This document shows, in pieces, positions 52,938 through 62,856 of a stretch of DNA of 64,000 bases. The stretch's first letter is position 1. Each line of letters opens with the position of its first letter. This DNA comes from Myxococcaceae bacterium. Its GTDB lineage: Bacteria > Myxococcota > Myxococcia > Myxococcales > Myxococcaceae. Under the pieces are notes generated by a model, which was not told the origin of the DNA, ran no database searches, and was given only the letters and a program-made list of their open reading frames with translations. The translations under genes were made by a program, and so were the position numbers. Location of the stretch: the NCBI GenBank assembly GCA_004173515.1, contig SECN01000016.1:1-64000 (forward strand), given 5' to 3'.

Positions 52938-54530
52938 ATGTCGGGATCCATCCAGGGCCACAAGCCCTTCAGCCTCTTCATCCAGAAGCCGGACGTGAGC
53001 AGGCCGCAAGGGGCGGTCAGCACGGCGGCGCAAGCCCCGGCTCCGGCCGCGCGCCCCCAGCAGGGCCCCGGCCTCTTCACCGACGGCTTCACGCCCGCGC
53101 CGACCCGGAGCCCTCCGCGCAACCCGGTGTTGGACCCCTTCAGCGCGCCCGCGTTCCTCCAGGCGCCGGCCCAGACGGTCGCGGCGAAGACTCCGCTCGG
53201 CGTGAGCGCGGGCATGGAGGCCAGCGTCACCGTCACCGCCAGCGGTGTGTCGGTGAAGGGCAGCGCCGAGGTGGAGGCGGAGCTCGAGTCCGAGCCCCTC
53301 ACGGTGAAGGTCGCGGCGTACACCGAGCTCGAGCGGAGCCAGAGCACCGACGGCGACATGACCACCTTCAGCGTGGAGGCGGAGGTCGGCGTCAAGGGTG
53401 AGGCCAGCGTGGAGACGTCCCGCGTGGACGCCACCGTCAATGGCGCGGTGGGCGCCCGGGGCTCCTACCAGGTGTCGGTGCCCACCACGGCGGCGGCGGG
53501 CATCACCTCGCCCGAGCAGGCCGCGGCGCAACTGAGCCCCTTCGCCCCGGCGAACCTGCCGGTGGGGACCACCGTCGAGATGCACGGCGAGGCCTTCATG
53601 GAGACTGGCCTGTCGGTGACGTTCAAGAAGATCGCCAACGCGTTCGACGTCACGCTGGAGGAGAGCGTGGAGCGCGCGAAGGGCATGTCCATCGCCATCA
53701 ACAAGGTGGACGATAAGACGGTCCGGGTGACCATCGGGCCCACGGAGATGGTGGCGCGCACCAACGGGCTCAGCGTCGGCGTGGGGGACGTGGAGGTCGG
53801 CCTGTCCACCACGGGCACGGTGGACCAGCAGACCGCGCGGCAGGTGGACTTCGACATCTCCACCCCCGCGGGACAGGCGGCCTACGACCGCTTCATGACC
53901 ACCGGCGAGCTGCCCGGCGACGACAGCGCGAAGGGCACCTCCAACGCCGCGACCGTGCAGCTCGTCAACGGCGAGGTGTCCACGGAGCTGACGGTGGGCA
54001 TCTCCCTGGGTGAGAACACCCCGGTGAGCGACGCGTACACGTTCACGAACTACGACGACGGCCGGAAGGAGTTCACGTACTCCGGCCAGATTGGCCCGGT
54101 GACGCTCGACATCGAGGGCACCGTGGGCGACCCGTCCTCCCAGACCTACGCGGCCACCCTGTCGGGCGTGAACCTGGGCAGCGTGGACGGCCTGCGGCAG
54201 GACTTCGGGACGATGACCGGCTTCGGTGAGACGGTGACGATGACCTGGACGAACGCGGAGGCCCAGCAGGTCCAGCAGATCGCCCAGGACTGGGTCGCGG
54301 CCCACGACCCCGAGCACGGCATCCCCCCCTACAAGTCGAGCATCCACGGGCCGGAGCAGTGGGCGCTGGACATCGCCAACGCGGCGACGCCCGAGGAGGC
54401 CATCTCCCTGCTGATGTCCCCGACGGCGAACGGCGACGTCGGCACTGTGGCCAACCGGGTGAGTTACATGACGAACTACCTGCGTGACGTCGGCGGTGGA
54501 CCGATGCCGGGCACCGCCACCGCGAAATAG
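52938..54530 (+). CDS. Large beta-rich protein, unknown function, no signal peptide
   Basis: A 530-residue protein with a Pro/Ala-rich N-terminus (to about residue 90) followed by a long run of amphipathic beta-strands with alternating residues: ASVTVTASGVSVKGSAEVEA, LTVKVAAYTELERSQSTDGD, FSVEAEVGVKGEASVETSRV, KTVRVTIGPTEMVARTNG, then a helical end (SIHGPEQWALDIANAATPEE). No Cys, no signal peptide, no membrane helix. I do not recognise a family. The pattern resembles cytoplasmic or non-classically released beta-solenoid/barrel proteins; a contractile-injection or outer-surface cargo is conceivable but not supported. CAGGGGGACGCAC precedes ATG 52938. Acidic and Asp/Gly-rich, possibly Ca-binding. 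Confidence 0.75.
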   Translation: MSGSIQGHKPFSLFIQKPDVSRPQGAVSTAAQAPAPAARPQQGPGLFTDGFTPAPTRSPPRNPVLDPFSAPAFLQAPAQTVAAKTPLGVSAGMEASVTVTASGVSVKGSAEVEAELESEPLTVKVAAYTELERSQSTDGDMTTFSVEAEVGVKGEASVETSRVDATVNGAVGARGSYQVSVPTTAAAGITSPEQAAAQLSPFAPANLPVGTTVEMHGEAFMETGLSVTFKKIANAFDVTLEESVERAKGMSIAINKVDDKTVRVTIGPTEMVARTNGLSVGVGDVEVGLSTTGTVDQQTARQVDFDISTPAGQAAYDRFMTTGELPGDDSAKGTSNAATVQLVNGEVSTELTVGISLGENTPVSDAYTFTNYDDGRKEFTYSGQIGPVTLDIEGTVGDPSSQTYAATLSGVNLGSVDGLRQDFGTMTGFGETVTMTWTNAEAQQVQQIAQDWVAAHDPEHGIPPYKSSIHGPEQWALDIANAATPEEAISLLMSPTANGDVGTVANRVSYMTNYLRDVGGGPMPGTATAK

Positions 54531-54566
54531 CGGCGGGCTGCCAGCCGGGGCCGTTCCGACCCTACA

Positions 54567-57118
54567 ATGGCGGGCGCCATGCGCACGCCATCCACCCCGG
54601 GGCTCGGTCCACCCGCCGTCTTCGTGGGCCGCTCCCAGGAGGTGCGGCGGCTGGGGGAGATGCTCCGGCGCGTGCACACCGGGGTCGTCTATGGCCTGCC
54701 CGGCGCGGGCAAGTCCGCGCTGGTGGCGGCGGTGGCCGCGCGGCACCGGGGCCCCGTCGTGCACCGGCGCGTCCTGCCCGGGGACACGCTGGACACGGTG
54801 GTGGACGACGTGCGCCGGCTCCTGCGCGAAGCGCCCGTGGCCCAGGCCCTGTCGGATGCGTCCCGCCTGGACGACCTGGTGCGCGAGATGGAAGCGCACC
54901 GCGCGCTGTGCGTGCTGGACGACCTGCACGTGCTGGGGACTCCCGAGCGCGCGGTGCTGTTGGAGGGCCTGGGGGGACGGTTGCGCAGGGGGGCGCTGCT
55001 GGCCACCTCACGAGAGTCCGTGCCCCGGCACGCCACGAGCCCGGACCGCTTCGAGCTGCGACTGGATGGCCTGCCGGAAGAAGCCGCGCGCCTGCTGTGG
55101 CGACAGTTGGGCACGCTGTACGGGGAGCGGGAGGGCTTCGAGGCCGCCTGGGGCCGCTCGCGCGGGCTGCCCTTCCTCCTGCGCCGTGCCCATGCGGGCG
55201 ACACCGGAGGGGATGAACCGGTGCGCGCGGCGCTCCGCGCGCTGCCCGACGATGAGCGGCGGCTGGCCGCGGTGCTGGCCCTGAGCGAGGTGCCACTCAC
55301 CGCGAGCACGCTCCAGGACGTGCTGCCCGGAAGCGACGCGGACGAAGTGCTGCGGAGGCTGGGCGCGCGCCTGCTGGTGGAGACGGACGCGCGGGGTCGG
55401 CACAGCGTCCATGACCTGGTGCGCGAAGCGCTCGTGTCGCTGCTCGGGCCGGACGAAGCGAGCGCGGCCCATGCGACCCTGCTGGAGGTGCTGGAGCGCG
55501 AGCCCCTGCCCGCGGTGGTGCGGGTGCGCGCGGTGTGCCGGCACCTCCAGGCGCTCGGCCGCCACGAGGCGCGCGCGGCCTTCGTCGTCGCGCAGGGGGA
55601 AGCGCTGGTGCGCCACGGCGCCGCGGACGAACTGCTCTGCTTGCTGGACTCACTGCCCGCCGCGCTGAGCACGCCCCAGGTGCGGCTCACGCACGCGCGC
55701 GCACGCGTGCGGCTGCTGGACCTGCGCCGTGCCTACCCGGAGCTGCTGGCGCTGCGGGCGTCGCTGGAAGCGCCGGACGCAGCCCCGGGCAACGAAGCCC
55801 TGCGCGAGGGCGTGGGCGCGGTGCTGGTGCGGGTGGCCCTCTTCTCCCTGGAGCCGGAGGCGTGCGAGCGGACCCTGGAAGCGATGCCGGTGCCGAGCAG
55901 CGCGGAGGTGTTCCTCCAGCAGCTCCTGGCCCTCACGGCGCTGCGCTTCTTCCAGGGGCGCCTGGACGAATCGCTGGCGATGCTGGACGGCGCCGCGGCG
56001 GCGGCCGGAGGGGACCGGCGGGTGCTGGGCTGGTGCGCCTATGCCCGCGCGCTGATGTTGTGGATCGAAGGCCGCGACAGCGAGCTGGCGGAGCCGCTGG
56101 CGCGGTGTGTGTCATTGCTGGAGGACGCGCCGCTCGATTCGCGCGGCCCGCTGGTGGCGGCGATGTCCGCGGGCATCCTGAGCCGGCTGGGGCGCTTCAC
56201 CGAAGCCGAGGCCGCGCTCGCGAGCGCCCGGGAGCGGCTGGGACAACTGGGAGCGCCCCGGCTCGCGCTGGAGCTGGACTGCATCGCCGCGTGGGTGCGG
56301 GGAGAGCTGGGTCAGCGGCGCGCGGCGCTGTCGGCGCTGCGGGAGACCGAAGGCCGGGCGGAGCGCGCGGGCTACCTCTTCGTACGGCTGCTCTGCCGGG
56401 TGGGCTCGGGCCGCATGTTGCTGGAGCTGGGCCGCCGCGCGGAGGGGCAGGCGCTGCTGGACGCGGTGGAGGCGGAGGTCCGGGCGCGCGGTGTGTTGGG
56501 GTTGCTGAAGGCCGTGCAGGTGGCGAGGACCCTGGATGTGCCGGGACCGAAGGACGCCCCCGTCACGGTGGAGCCGCGAGAGGTGCGCCCGGGCATCGCG
56601 GCCCGTCAGCGCGCCCTCGCGGCCTGGGGCGCGGCACGGCAGGGAGACTCCATGCGGGCCACGGGACTGCTCGCGGCGCTGGAGCCGATGGCGCTCGGAG
56701 CGGACTTCGCGCTGGAGCGAGCACTGGGCCACCTGGCCCGGGCCGCGCTCCACCGGCACGCGGGCCGGGCGAAGGAAGCGGAGGAGGCGTTGGAGCACGC
56801 CGCGCGCACGGCGGCGGAGGGCGAGGTGGATCCGGAGCTGATCCCCGAGCTCTTCCGCGCCGGCTCTTCCACCCCGGCCGTGGACGCGGGGGCCATGGCC
56901 AGCGCGGCGGACGCGGTGGTGCTGGATGCGAAGCGCCATGAGCTGCGGGCCCTGGGACGCGTCGTCTCCCTGGAGCGCCGCGCCCTGCCGCGCAGGCTGC
57001 TGTACGCGCTGGCCCGGCAGCCGGGGCGCACGCTGTCGAAGGAGGACTGCGTGCGCGCCATGTGGAACGCGGACTACGACCCGCGACTGCACGACAACTC
57101 GCTGCGCGTCCACGTGTG
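54567..57118 (+). pseudogene. STAND-type ATPase regulator with its C-terminal winged helix cut off
   Basis: About 850 codons of a regulator: N-terminal NTPase with Walker A GLPGAGKS (43-50), Walker B ALCVLDDLHVL, sensor GALLATSRESVPRH, a winged-helix-like part (LVETDARGRHSVHDLVREAL), a long TPR-like region, and from about residue 785 an OmpR/SARP-type DNA-binding domain (AVVLDAKRHELRALGRVVSL, QPGRTLSKEDCVRAMWNADY, DPRLHDNSLRVHVW). The recognition helix end and last wing (usually R-LRRLL..., GYRL) are missing: at about 57118 the sequence becomes the antisense of the lipoprotein gene. The frame continues to 57425 but is meaningless. Start ATG 54567 or 54579. Without the wing, DNA binding is likely lost. 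Confidence 0.8.
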
Positions 57119-58590
57119 GACGTCATCACGACGGCCCCCATCCAGTTCTCCGGAAGCTCCTCCAGCAGCACCCACTGCGCGTACCGGTGCAGCGGCAGCG
57201 GATCCGGACCCGGGGTCCAGTCCCTGGGGGTCCCACCGGGCGACAGGCTCCAGAAACGGCCTCGCCAGTCGAACCAGGTCTCGCCTCCCGACGGCGACGC
57301 ATTGCGGACGGAGAGCCAGGCCACCTGGAGTCCCCGTGACGTCACCTTCGCGTCGAACCAGGCGCTCTCAGAATAGGTCGTCCTGGCCAGGAGCTCGGAA
57401 GGGCCGTCGTGGAAGAGGTCCTTGATGAGCGTCAATGCGCTCGGTGCGCCCTCCAGTTCGCGCACCAGCAGGGCCGGCGACACGTCCGGCCCGCCGGCGC
57501 TCTCGCCCAGGTCCACGAGCCGGGCCCGGGGCTCGTATCCCGGCAGGAAGGAGCGCTCCGCACCGACGGGCATCAGCCCGCTGTCGAAGCGCTGGAGCCG
57601 GAGCAATCCCCCTTCCGGGCCGTTGAAGTTCTCGAGGATCGATACCAGGAAGCCACCGTCACGCAATGGCAACACATCCACATTGCTCAGCCAGGGGGAC
57701 CCCATCAGACGGGTCCGGATCAGCGTCCTGGGCGCCACCAACACCTGGCCGTCCAGGTCGGTGACCGAACCGAGCAGCTCGCGGGCGACCCTGCCGCTGG
57801 AGGGAGCGTCCATCCAGGCCTTGAACACCCGCGAGCCCTCCGCCGACACGGCCACCCGGCTGGGGACCTGCGCCACGGGGTGCTCGAAGAGGACCGTGCC
57901 GCCCTTCGGCCCGGGCCCGGGATGTCCCTGCGCATCGAGCGGGATGAGGAAGCCCCGGGTGGTGTCCGGCAGTCCGTCCGACGAGGAGTAGTACAGCGCG
58001 GGCCCCCGGGAGGTGGACAGCAGCTGGCTGTACATCGTGGAGAAGGACTCCTGGGTCGTCACGGCCACGGACACCTCCGTGGTTTCGAGCGGTGCCAGGG
58101 AGGTATCCAGCCGCAGGATGCGGGCCACCAGGGGCGTGTCGAACACCGCGACCAGCAGGCCCTCGGGGACGCGGAGGCTGCTCACATTGTTCCGGATCAG
58201 GGCCCCCGTCAGCGAAGTGACCTGGGACCAGCGGGCCGGAGGATCCGTCACCCCGTCGCAATCGTTGTCCACGCCGTCACAGCGCGTCTCCACGTCCTCG
58301 TACGCCGCCCCATACGACCGGGCCGTGCACACCGATTCATAGGCACCGTCGACCTGGGCGCGCCGGGCTCCCGAGCAGACGCCCAGGGTGCGCTCACAGG
58401 GGAGGCCTTCCGCGGTCGAGCCACCGTCTGGATCGCCCGCGTCGGGTTCACCGGCGTCGGCAGGGGTCCCCGCGTCGGCGGAAGGGCCCGCATCCTGGGA
58501 GGACGTGGAGGCGCCGCATCCCGCCAGCATCAAACTTCCCACCATCGACAACACAGTCCACATCCGCACGGACATCATCCACACGCTCAT
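57119..58590 (-). pseudogene. MopE-motif lipoprotein missing its C-terminus
   Basis: The minus strand from ATG 58590 (preceded by GAGGGG) encodes a lipoprotein (signal WTVLSMVGSLMLAGCG), an Asp/Ala/Gly-rich linker with DAGxxADAG repeats, a MopE-type putative metal-binding motif (TRCDGVDNDCDGVTDPP), then about 380 residues of beta-rich sequence in which strands repeat every 50-60 residues, as in propellers (LRLDTSLAPLETTEVSVAVT, VAVSAEGSRVFKAWMDAP, NVDVLPLRDGGFLVSILENF). Translation runs into the antisense of the STAND gene after GAVVMT. About 490 codons remain. The end is not natural: the junction lies in mid-strand. Confidence 0.75.
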
Positions 58591-58853
58591 CAACCCCTCA
58601 CCTGCTGGCGGCCCCAGACGCATCAACGATGCAAGTCTAACCGCTTCGGTCCCCAGGAAGCACGTGCGCGGCACGATGCCGGCTTCCCTCCTGGGTGCAG
58701 GAAAGCGCACGCACGGGCCGCGGCAACCCTGACGCAGCCCTGGTGAGACGAAAGACACCCGGGGTGAAGCGCGGCCCCCTCCACCACCGTGTCATCAAAG
58801 ACCGGGCGCGCATCTGCTCCCGTCGTGGAATCGCTTCACAAGACGCGCTGAGC
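58591..58853. other. Intergenic stretch, no clear gene
   Basis: 263 bases between the start of the MopE lipoprotein gene and a small open frame. No gene, strong hairpin or repeat seen; it must contain the promoter of the lipoprotein gene. Confidence 0.4.
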
Positions 58854-59027
58854 ATGTCGGACGAACGAAGCGACGGCAGCGTCAACAGCGGACACGGAAC
58901 GTGGTTGAACGTGAAGCCAGACGACCGGTATCTCATGAGAAACTTCTGGCCCGACGGCAACGTCGAGGACCAGGGCCTCAGCGACCACCTCCACCGCCTC
59001 CACGGCTCCCTTTCAGCGCTCCGGTGA
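58854..59027 (+). CDS. Small open reading frame, 57 residues, unknown
   Basis: ATG 58854 to TGA 59027. The protein (MSDERSDGSVNSGHGTWLNV ... RYLMRNFWPDGNVEDQGLSD) is not Arg-rich like shadow frames and has ordinary composition with several His, Trp and Tyr. No ribosome site is evident and nothing is recognised, so it may be a small gene or the remnant of a larger one. It stops 36 bases before the next gene starts on the same strand. Confidence 0.4.
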   Translation: MSDERSDGSVNSGHGTWLNVKPDDRYLMRNFWPDGNVEDQGLSDHLHRLHGSLSALR

Positions 59028-59062
59028 AACCATCCGGCCTCCGGGGCCGTACCGTGGAGCAC

Positions 59063-60745
59063 ATGCACCGTGCTCCACCGCGCCTCGCGCTCGCCGTCAT
59101 GCTCGCCCTGTCCGCCTGCCACCGCGCCGCCGCGCCCGGAGGCCACGTCCGCGCCGGCACGCCCCCGGAGGTGGACATCGTCCGGGCCCGGGCGCTTGGA
59201 CAGACAGCCGGGTTCACCTGGGAGGATTGGGGTCCGGAGGCCTTCGCGCGGGCCAGGCGCGAGGGCCGCTACCTCCTGGTCGATGGCGCGGCCGAGTGGT
59301 GCCACTGGTGCCACGTGATGGACGAGACGACGTACCGCGACGCGGAGGTGGGCCGACTGCTGCGCGAGCGCTTCGTGGCCATCCGCGTGGACGTGGACGC
59401 GCGGCCGGACCTCGCGGAACGCTGGGTGGATTACGGCTGGCCCGCCACCATCCTCCTGACGCCAGACGCGGAAGAGGTGGGCAGGTACCGGGGCTACCTC
59501 GCGCCGGAGCGACTGCGCGCCCTCCTCCAGCGCGTGGAGGCCCTGGAGGCCGAGTCCCGCGACACCGCGCGCCCGCTGCCGCTGGACCTGCCCGCATCCC
59601 CCGCGATGCTGCCGTGGGTGACCGCCAGCGTCGCCCGGGATCTGGACGGCTGGTACGACCCGAAGGAGGGCGGCTGGGGCCGCACCCAGAAGGCACCCCT
59701 CGGCGCCAACGTGGAGTTCGAGGTGCTCCGGGCCGCGCGAGGAGATGCGGCGGCACGCGAGCGCATCACCCTCACGCTGGAGCGACAGCGCGCGGTGCTC
59801 GACCCCGTGTGGGGCGGCGTCTATCAATACTCGGCGGCGCCCCACTGGAAGGCGCCCCACTTCGAGAAGCTGATGTTCATGCAGGCCTCCAACCTGGAGG
59901 CCTACGCGCGGGCCTGGGCCCTGCTGCGAACGCCCGCGCTCCTGGAGGACGCACGCGGCATCGCGCGCTACCTGGAGCGCTTCCTCCAGGCGCCGGACGG
60001 CACGTTCTACGCGAACCAGGACGCGGACGTGGGCGCGCACGACCGGAGCCTCCCGTTCGTGGACGGCCACGTGTACTACGCGCGGGATGACGCGGGCCGC
60101 CGCGTCCTGGGCCTGCCGTGGGTGGACACGCACGTGTACGCGCGGGAGAACGGGCTCGCCGTGGCGGCACTCGTCACGCTGCACGAAGCGACGGGCGACG
60201 CACCGCCGCTCGCCGCCGCGCGCAAGGCCATGGACGCGCTGCTCGCGACCCACGTGGGAAGCAACGGCGAGGTGTGGCGCGAGGCCACGCCCCACTCGGG
60301 TCCACGCTTCCTGGCGGACGCAGCGGCGCTGGGACGGGCGCTGGCGCTGCTCGCACGGACCACGGGAGAGGCCCGCTACCGGGACGCGGGCCTGCGCGTG
60401 GGCCAGGCGATGCTCCGGGACTTCGCGGATCCCTCCGGAGGCGCGCTCTATGAACAGACGCCGGACCGGGACGCGGTGGGCATGTTCGCCAGAAGGGAGC
60501 GCCCGTTCGCGCACAACGTGGCGGCCGCTCGCTTCCTCGCGGCGCTGCACGCCCTCACGCAGGACCCGGCGTGGCGCGAGCGGGGCCGTGACGTGCTCGC
60601 GGCGACGGCCTCCCCGGCCACGCTCGGCGCCCAGGGCCGGATGCTGGGCGACTTCCTGCTCGCGGCCGATTCTCTCGGCACGGTGCCCTGGCCCGAGCCT
60701 GGCGCGCAGGCCGCATCCCTCACGGCGCATCCAGGAAGGTGGTGA
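59063..60745 (+). CDS. DUF255 thioredoxin-like lipoprotein (YyaL/Spata20 type)
   Basis: A 560-residue protein with a lipoprotein signal (LALAVMLALSACHR, Cys18 by position), an N-terminal thioredoxin-like DUF255 domain with the C-x-x-C site in DGAAEWCHWCHVMDETTY, and a C-terminal (alpha/alpha)6-toroid region of the N-acyl-glucosamine-epimerase-like type (YDPKEGGWGRTQKAPLGANV, HFEKLMFMQASNLEAYARAW, GTFYANQDADVGAHDRSL, DTHVYARENGLAVAALVTLH). Family members are usually cytoplasmic, so the lipid anchor is of interest. Redox and sugar-binding functions are inferred. ATG 59063 is used because the signal starts there. It overlaps the next, convergent gene by 26 bp. Confidence 0.9.
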   Translation: MHRAPPRLALAVMLALSACHRAAAPGGHVRAGTPPEVDIVRARALGQTAGFTWEDWGPEAFARARREGRYLLVDGAAEWCHWCHVMDETTYRDAEVGRLLRERFVAIRVDVDARPDLAERWVDYGWPATILLTPDAEEVGRYRGYLAPERLRALLQRVEALEAESRDTARPLPLDLPASPAMLPWVTASVARDLDGWYDPKEGGWGRTQKAPLGANVEFEVLRAARGDAAARERITLTLERQRAVLDPVWGGVYQYSAAPHWKAPHFEKLMFMQASNLEAYARAWALLRTPALLEDARGIARYLERFLQAPDGTFYANQDADVGAHDRSLPFVDGHVYYARDDAGRRVLGLPWVDTHVYARENGLAVAALVTLHEATGDAPPLAAARKAMDALLATHVGSNGEVWREATPHSGPRFLADAAALGRALALLARTTGEARYRDAGLRVGQAMLRDFADPSGGALYEQTPDRDAVGMFARRERPFAHNVAAARFLAALHALTQDPAWRERGRDVLAATASPATLGAQGRMLGDFLLAADSLGTVPWPEPGAQAASLTAHPGRW

Positions 60746-61670
60746 GCGCGGGAATCACCACCTGGGGCGCCTCCTCCATCAACCAGTGCCCCGAGCCGGG
60801 CACCACCTGGCCCTGGACGTTGGACGCCACGAGCTTCGCCTGTTCGATGAGGCCATTGCCGCTGGCCTTCTCCCCCGTCAGCACCAGCACCGGCATCGTC
60901 AGCGGCGTCTTCGCGAACCCGGCGAAGTCCTGCGCGTCGCGCTCGAAGCTCTTGAAGTATTCGAAGCCCGCCTGCATCCCGCCCGGCTGCGCGTAGGCCT
61001 TCGCGTAGAACCGGCGGTCCGCCTCCGGCACCGAGCGCTTCGGATCCGCTGCGAAGTCGTTCCAGAAGTGCTCGAAGTACGTCCGCTCCCGGCCCTTCAC
61101 CAACGCCAGCGCCGTCTCGCCGGTGAAGTGGAAGTGCCACAGGTCCCTCAGCAGCCAGACCTGCTTCCAGTCCCCGACGCCGGGCAGGAACGCATCCATC
61201 AACACCAGCCGCTCCGTGGCCTGGGGGAACTGGGCCGCGAAGGCGTAGGCCACCATCAACCCGATGTCGTGCCCCACGATGCGCACGCGCTCATGGCCCA
61301 GCGAGGTCGTCAGCGCGTGGATGTCCACCGCCAGCGTCTTCTTGTCGTAGCCGGAGGCCGGCTTGGAGGACCCTCCCGCGCCGCGCAGGTCCGGCACGAT
61401 GACGGTGTGGTGCTGGGCAAGATGCGGCAGCAGCGGCAGCCACATGTGGCCCGTCTGCGTGTAGCCGTGCAGCAGCACCACCGGCGAGCCCTGGCCTCCG
61501 ATGAGGTAGCTCAGGCGGGTGCCATTGACGTCGGCGTGACGCTGCTCGAAGCCCCGGGGAAGCGACGGGCCCGTGGCGGCCCTGGCCGCGGAGGCAATCA
61601 TGAGCGAGGCGCCCAGACCGGCGGCGCCGGCGAGCAGGGTGCGGCGGGACGACGTGAAGAAGGAGGACAT
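60720..61670 (-). CDS. Tat-exported alpha/beta-hydrolase (epoxide hydrolase/dehalogenase type)
   Basis: A 316-residue protein with a twin-arginine signal (SSRRTLLAGAAGLGASLMIA) and an alpha/beta-hydrolase fold: HGYTQTG (oxyanion), nucleophile elbow VGHDIGLMVAYAF with Asp as nucleophile (G-x-D-x-G), a cap, and the catalytic His in GSGHWLMEEAP. An Asp nucleophile indicates an epoxide hydrolase or haloalkane dehalogenase rather than an esterase; substrate unknown. Export by Tat is unusual for these enzymes. ATG 61670 has GGAG six bases upstream; MES... at 61682 lacks one. It is divergent from a LysR regulator gene with 148 bp between, the classic layout of regulator and target. Overlaps the DUF255 gene by 26 bp. 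Confidence 0.92.
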   Translation of the reverse strand: MSSFFTSSRRTLLAGAAGLGASLMIASAARAATGPSLPRGFEQRHADVNGTRLSYLIGGQGSPVVLLHGYTQTGHMWLPLLPHLAQHHTVIVPDLRGAGGSSKPASGYDKKTLAVDIHALTTSLGHERVRIVGHDIGLMVAYAFAAQFPQATERLVLMDAFLPGVGDWKQVWLLRDLWHFHFTGETALALVKGRERTYFEHFWNDFAADPKRSVPEADRRFYAKAYAQPGGMQAGFEYFKSFERDAQDFAGFAKTPLTMPVLVLTGEKASGNGLIEQAKLVASNVQGQVVPGSGHWLMEEAPQVVIPALTTFLDAP

Positions 61671-61818
61671 GACGGACTCCATGAAGCGAAGGGGAGCAAC
61701 CACCCGGCGAGGCGTCGTGCCCCGTCGATGAAGGAAACATAGGGTTCAGCTTCCCTTGGAAGAAGGCAGCGAAGATGGTTCAACCCTTCAGCTTTTATGA
61801 ATCTCAAGGAGGCAGGGG
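61671..61818. promoter_or_regulatory. Divergent hydrolase/LysR control region
   Basis: 148 bases between divergent starts. Within 61740-61800 are GGGTT ... AACCC inverted parts and the direct repeat TTCAGCTT (near 61746 and 61788), the kind of arrangement used by LysR-type regulators. The exact binding site is not defined. Confidence 0.45.
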
Positions 61819-62742
61819 ATGGACCGGTTGCGCGCATTCGAAGTCTTCGTGACGGTGGTGGCGAAGGGCAGCTTCACGCGGGCAGCACATGCGCTCGACA
61901 CGTCGCCCGCCAATGTCACCCGGTATGTGAACGAGCTGGAGTCACACCTGGGCACCCGCCTGCTCAACCGCAGCTCGCGAAAGCTGTCGCTCACCCAGGG
62001 AGGTGAAGCGCTCTATGAGCGGGGCCGCTCCATCCTGGACGACGTGGCGGAGGCCGAGGCGCTGGCGTCCTCCGCGTCGTTGCAGCCGCGCGGGCGACTG
62101 CGCATCAACGCGCCGGTGAGCTTCGGCATCCTGCACCTGGCGCCGCTCTGGCCCCGCTTCATGGGCCGCCATCCCGACGTGGAGCTGGACGTGGCGCTCA
62201 ACGACCGGGTCGTGGACATCATCGACGAGGGCTACGACCTGGCCATCCGCGTCTCGCGCGCGGGCGCCACCACCCACGTGGCGCGCAAGCTGGCCACCTC
62301 GCGCAACCTCGTGTGCGCATCACCGGCCTACCTGCGCCGCCACGGACGCCCCAAGACTCCTGCGGACCTGGGCGACCATGCCTGTCTGGGCTACTCCTAC
62401 TCCGCCAACGCCGACGAGTGGCATCTCGTGGATGACACCGGCGCGGCCGCAAGCGTGAAGGTGCGTTGCGTGATGCACACCAACAACGGCGACACCCTGC
62501 GCGCCGCGACACTCGCCGGCACCGGCATCTCCTGGCAGCCCACGTTCCTCGTCGCGGAGGACCTGAGACTGGGCCGGCTCGTGCGCGTGCTGCCCCACCA
62601 TCACCTGCCGGACATCGACGTGCTGGCCGTCTACCCCAGCCGCCGCCACGTGAGCGCCAAGGTCCGGGTGATGGTCGACTTCCTCGTCGAAGCGTTCACT
62701 GGAATTCCACCGTGGGAACGACCGGGCAGCGTCAACGGATGA
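61819..62742 (+). CDS. LysR-family transcriptional regulator
   Basis: A 307-residue LysR-type regulator. Winged helix: LRAFEVFVTVVAKGSFTRAA, HALDTSPANVTRYVNELESH, LGTRLLNRSSRKLSLTQGGE. Then the effector domain (RGRLRINAPVSFGILHLAPL, GYDLAIRVSRAGATTHVARK, RHVSAKVRVMVDFLVEAF). An AAGGAGG site sits 4-10 bases before ATG 61819. The gene is divergent from the Tat-exported hydrolase, whose expression it most likely controls in response to a small molecule; autoregulation is usual for the family. The hydrophobic-rich effector domain resembles the regulators of the PBP2_CrgA group. Confidence 0.95.
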   Translation: MDRLRAFEVFVTVVAKGSFTRAAHALDTSPANVTRYVNELESHLGTRLLNRSSRKLSLTQGGEALYERGRSILDDVAEAEALASSASLQPRGRLRINAPVSFGILHLAPLWPRFMGRHPDVELDVALNDRVVDIIDEGYDLAIRVSRAGATTHVARKLATSRNLVCASPAYLRRHGRPKTPADLGDHACLGYSYSANADEWHLVDDTGAAASVKVRCVMHTNNGDTLRAATLAGTGISWQPTFLVAEDLRLGRLVRVLPHHHLPDIDVLAVYPSRRHVSAKVRVMVDFLVEAFTGIPPWERPGSVNG

Positions 62743-62856
62743 AACATACAGTAGTCATCCGGTTGCGATAAAAAATGCGCTTGAGGAGTTTACAAGAAGC
62801 TCCGGGCTCCACCACAATGCGCTCGTTTCCGCAAATCCCCCCTAGACGAGGTTCAC

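Noticed and set aside
52827-54929. 700-codon minus-strand open frame
   Set aside because: Antisense to the beta-rich 530-residue protein; His/Arg/Gly-rich and without motifs.
23433-57118. A single inversion joining the two truncated-gene junctions
   Set aside because: Both junctions have a plus-strand head facing a minus-strand head; inverting the segment gives the same geometry and restores neither gene.
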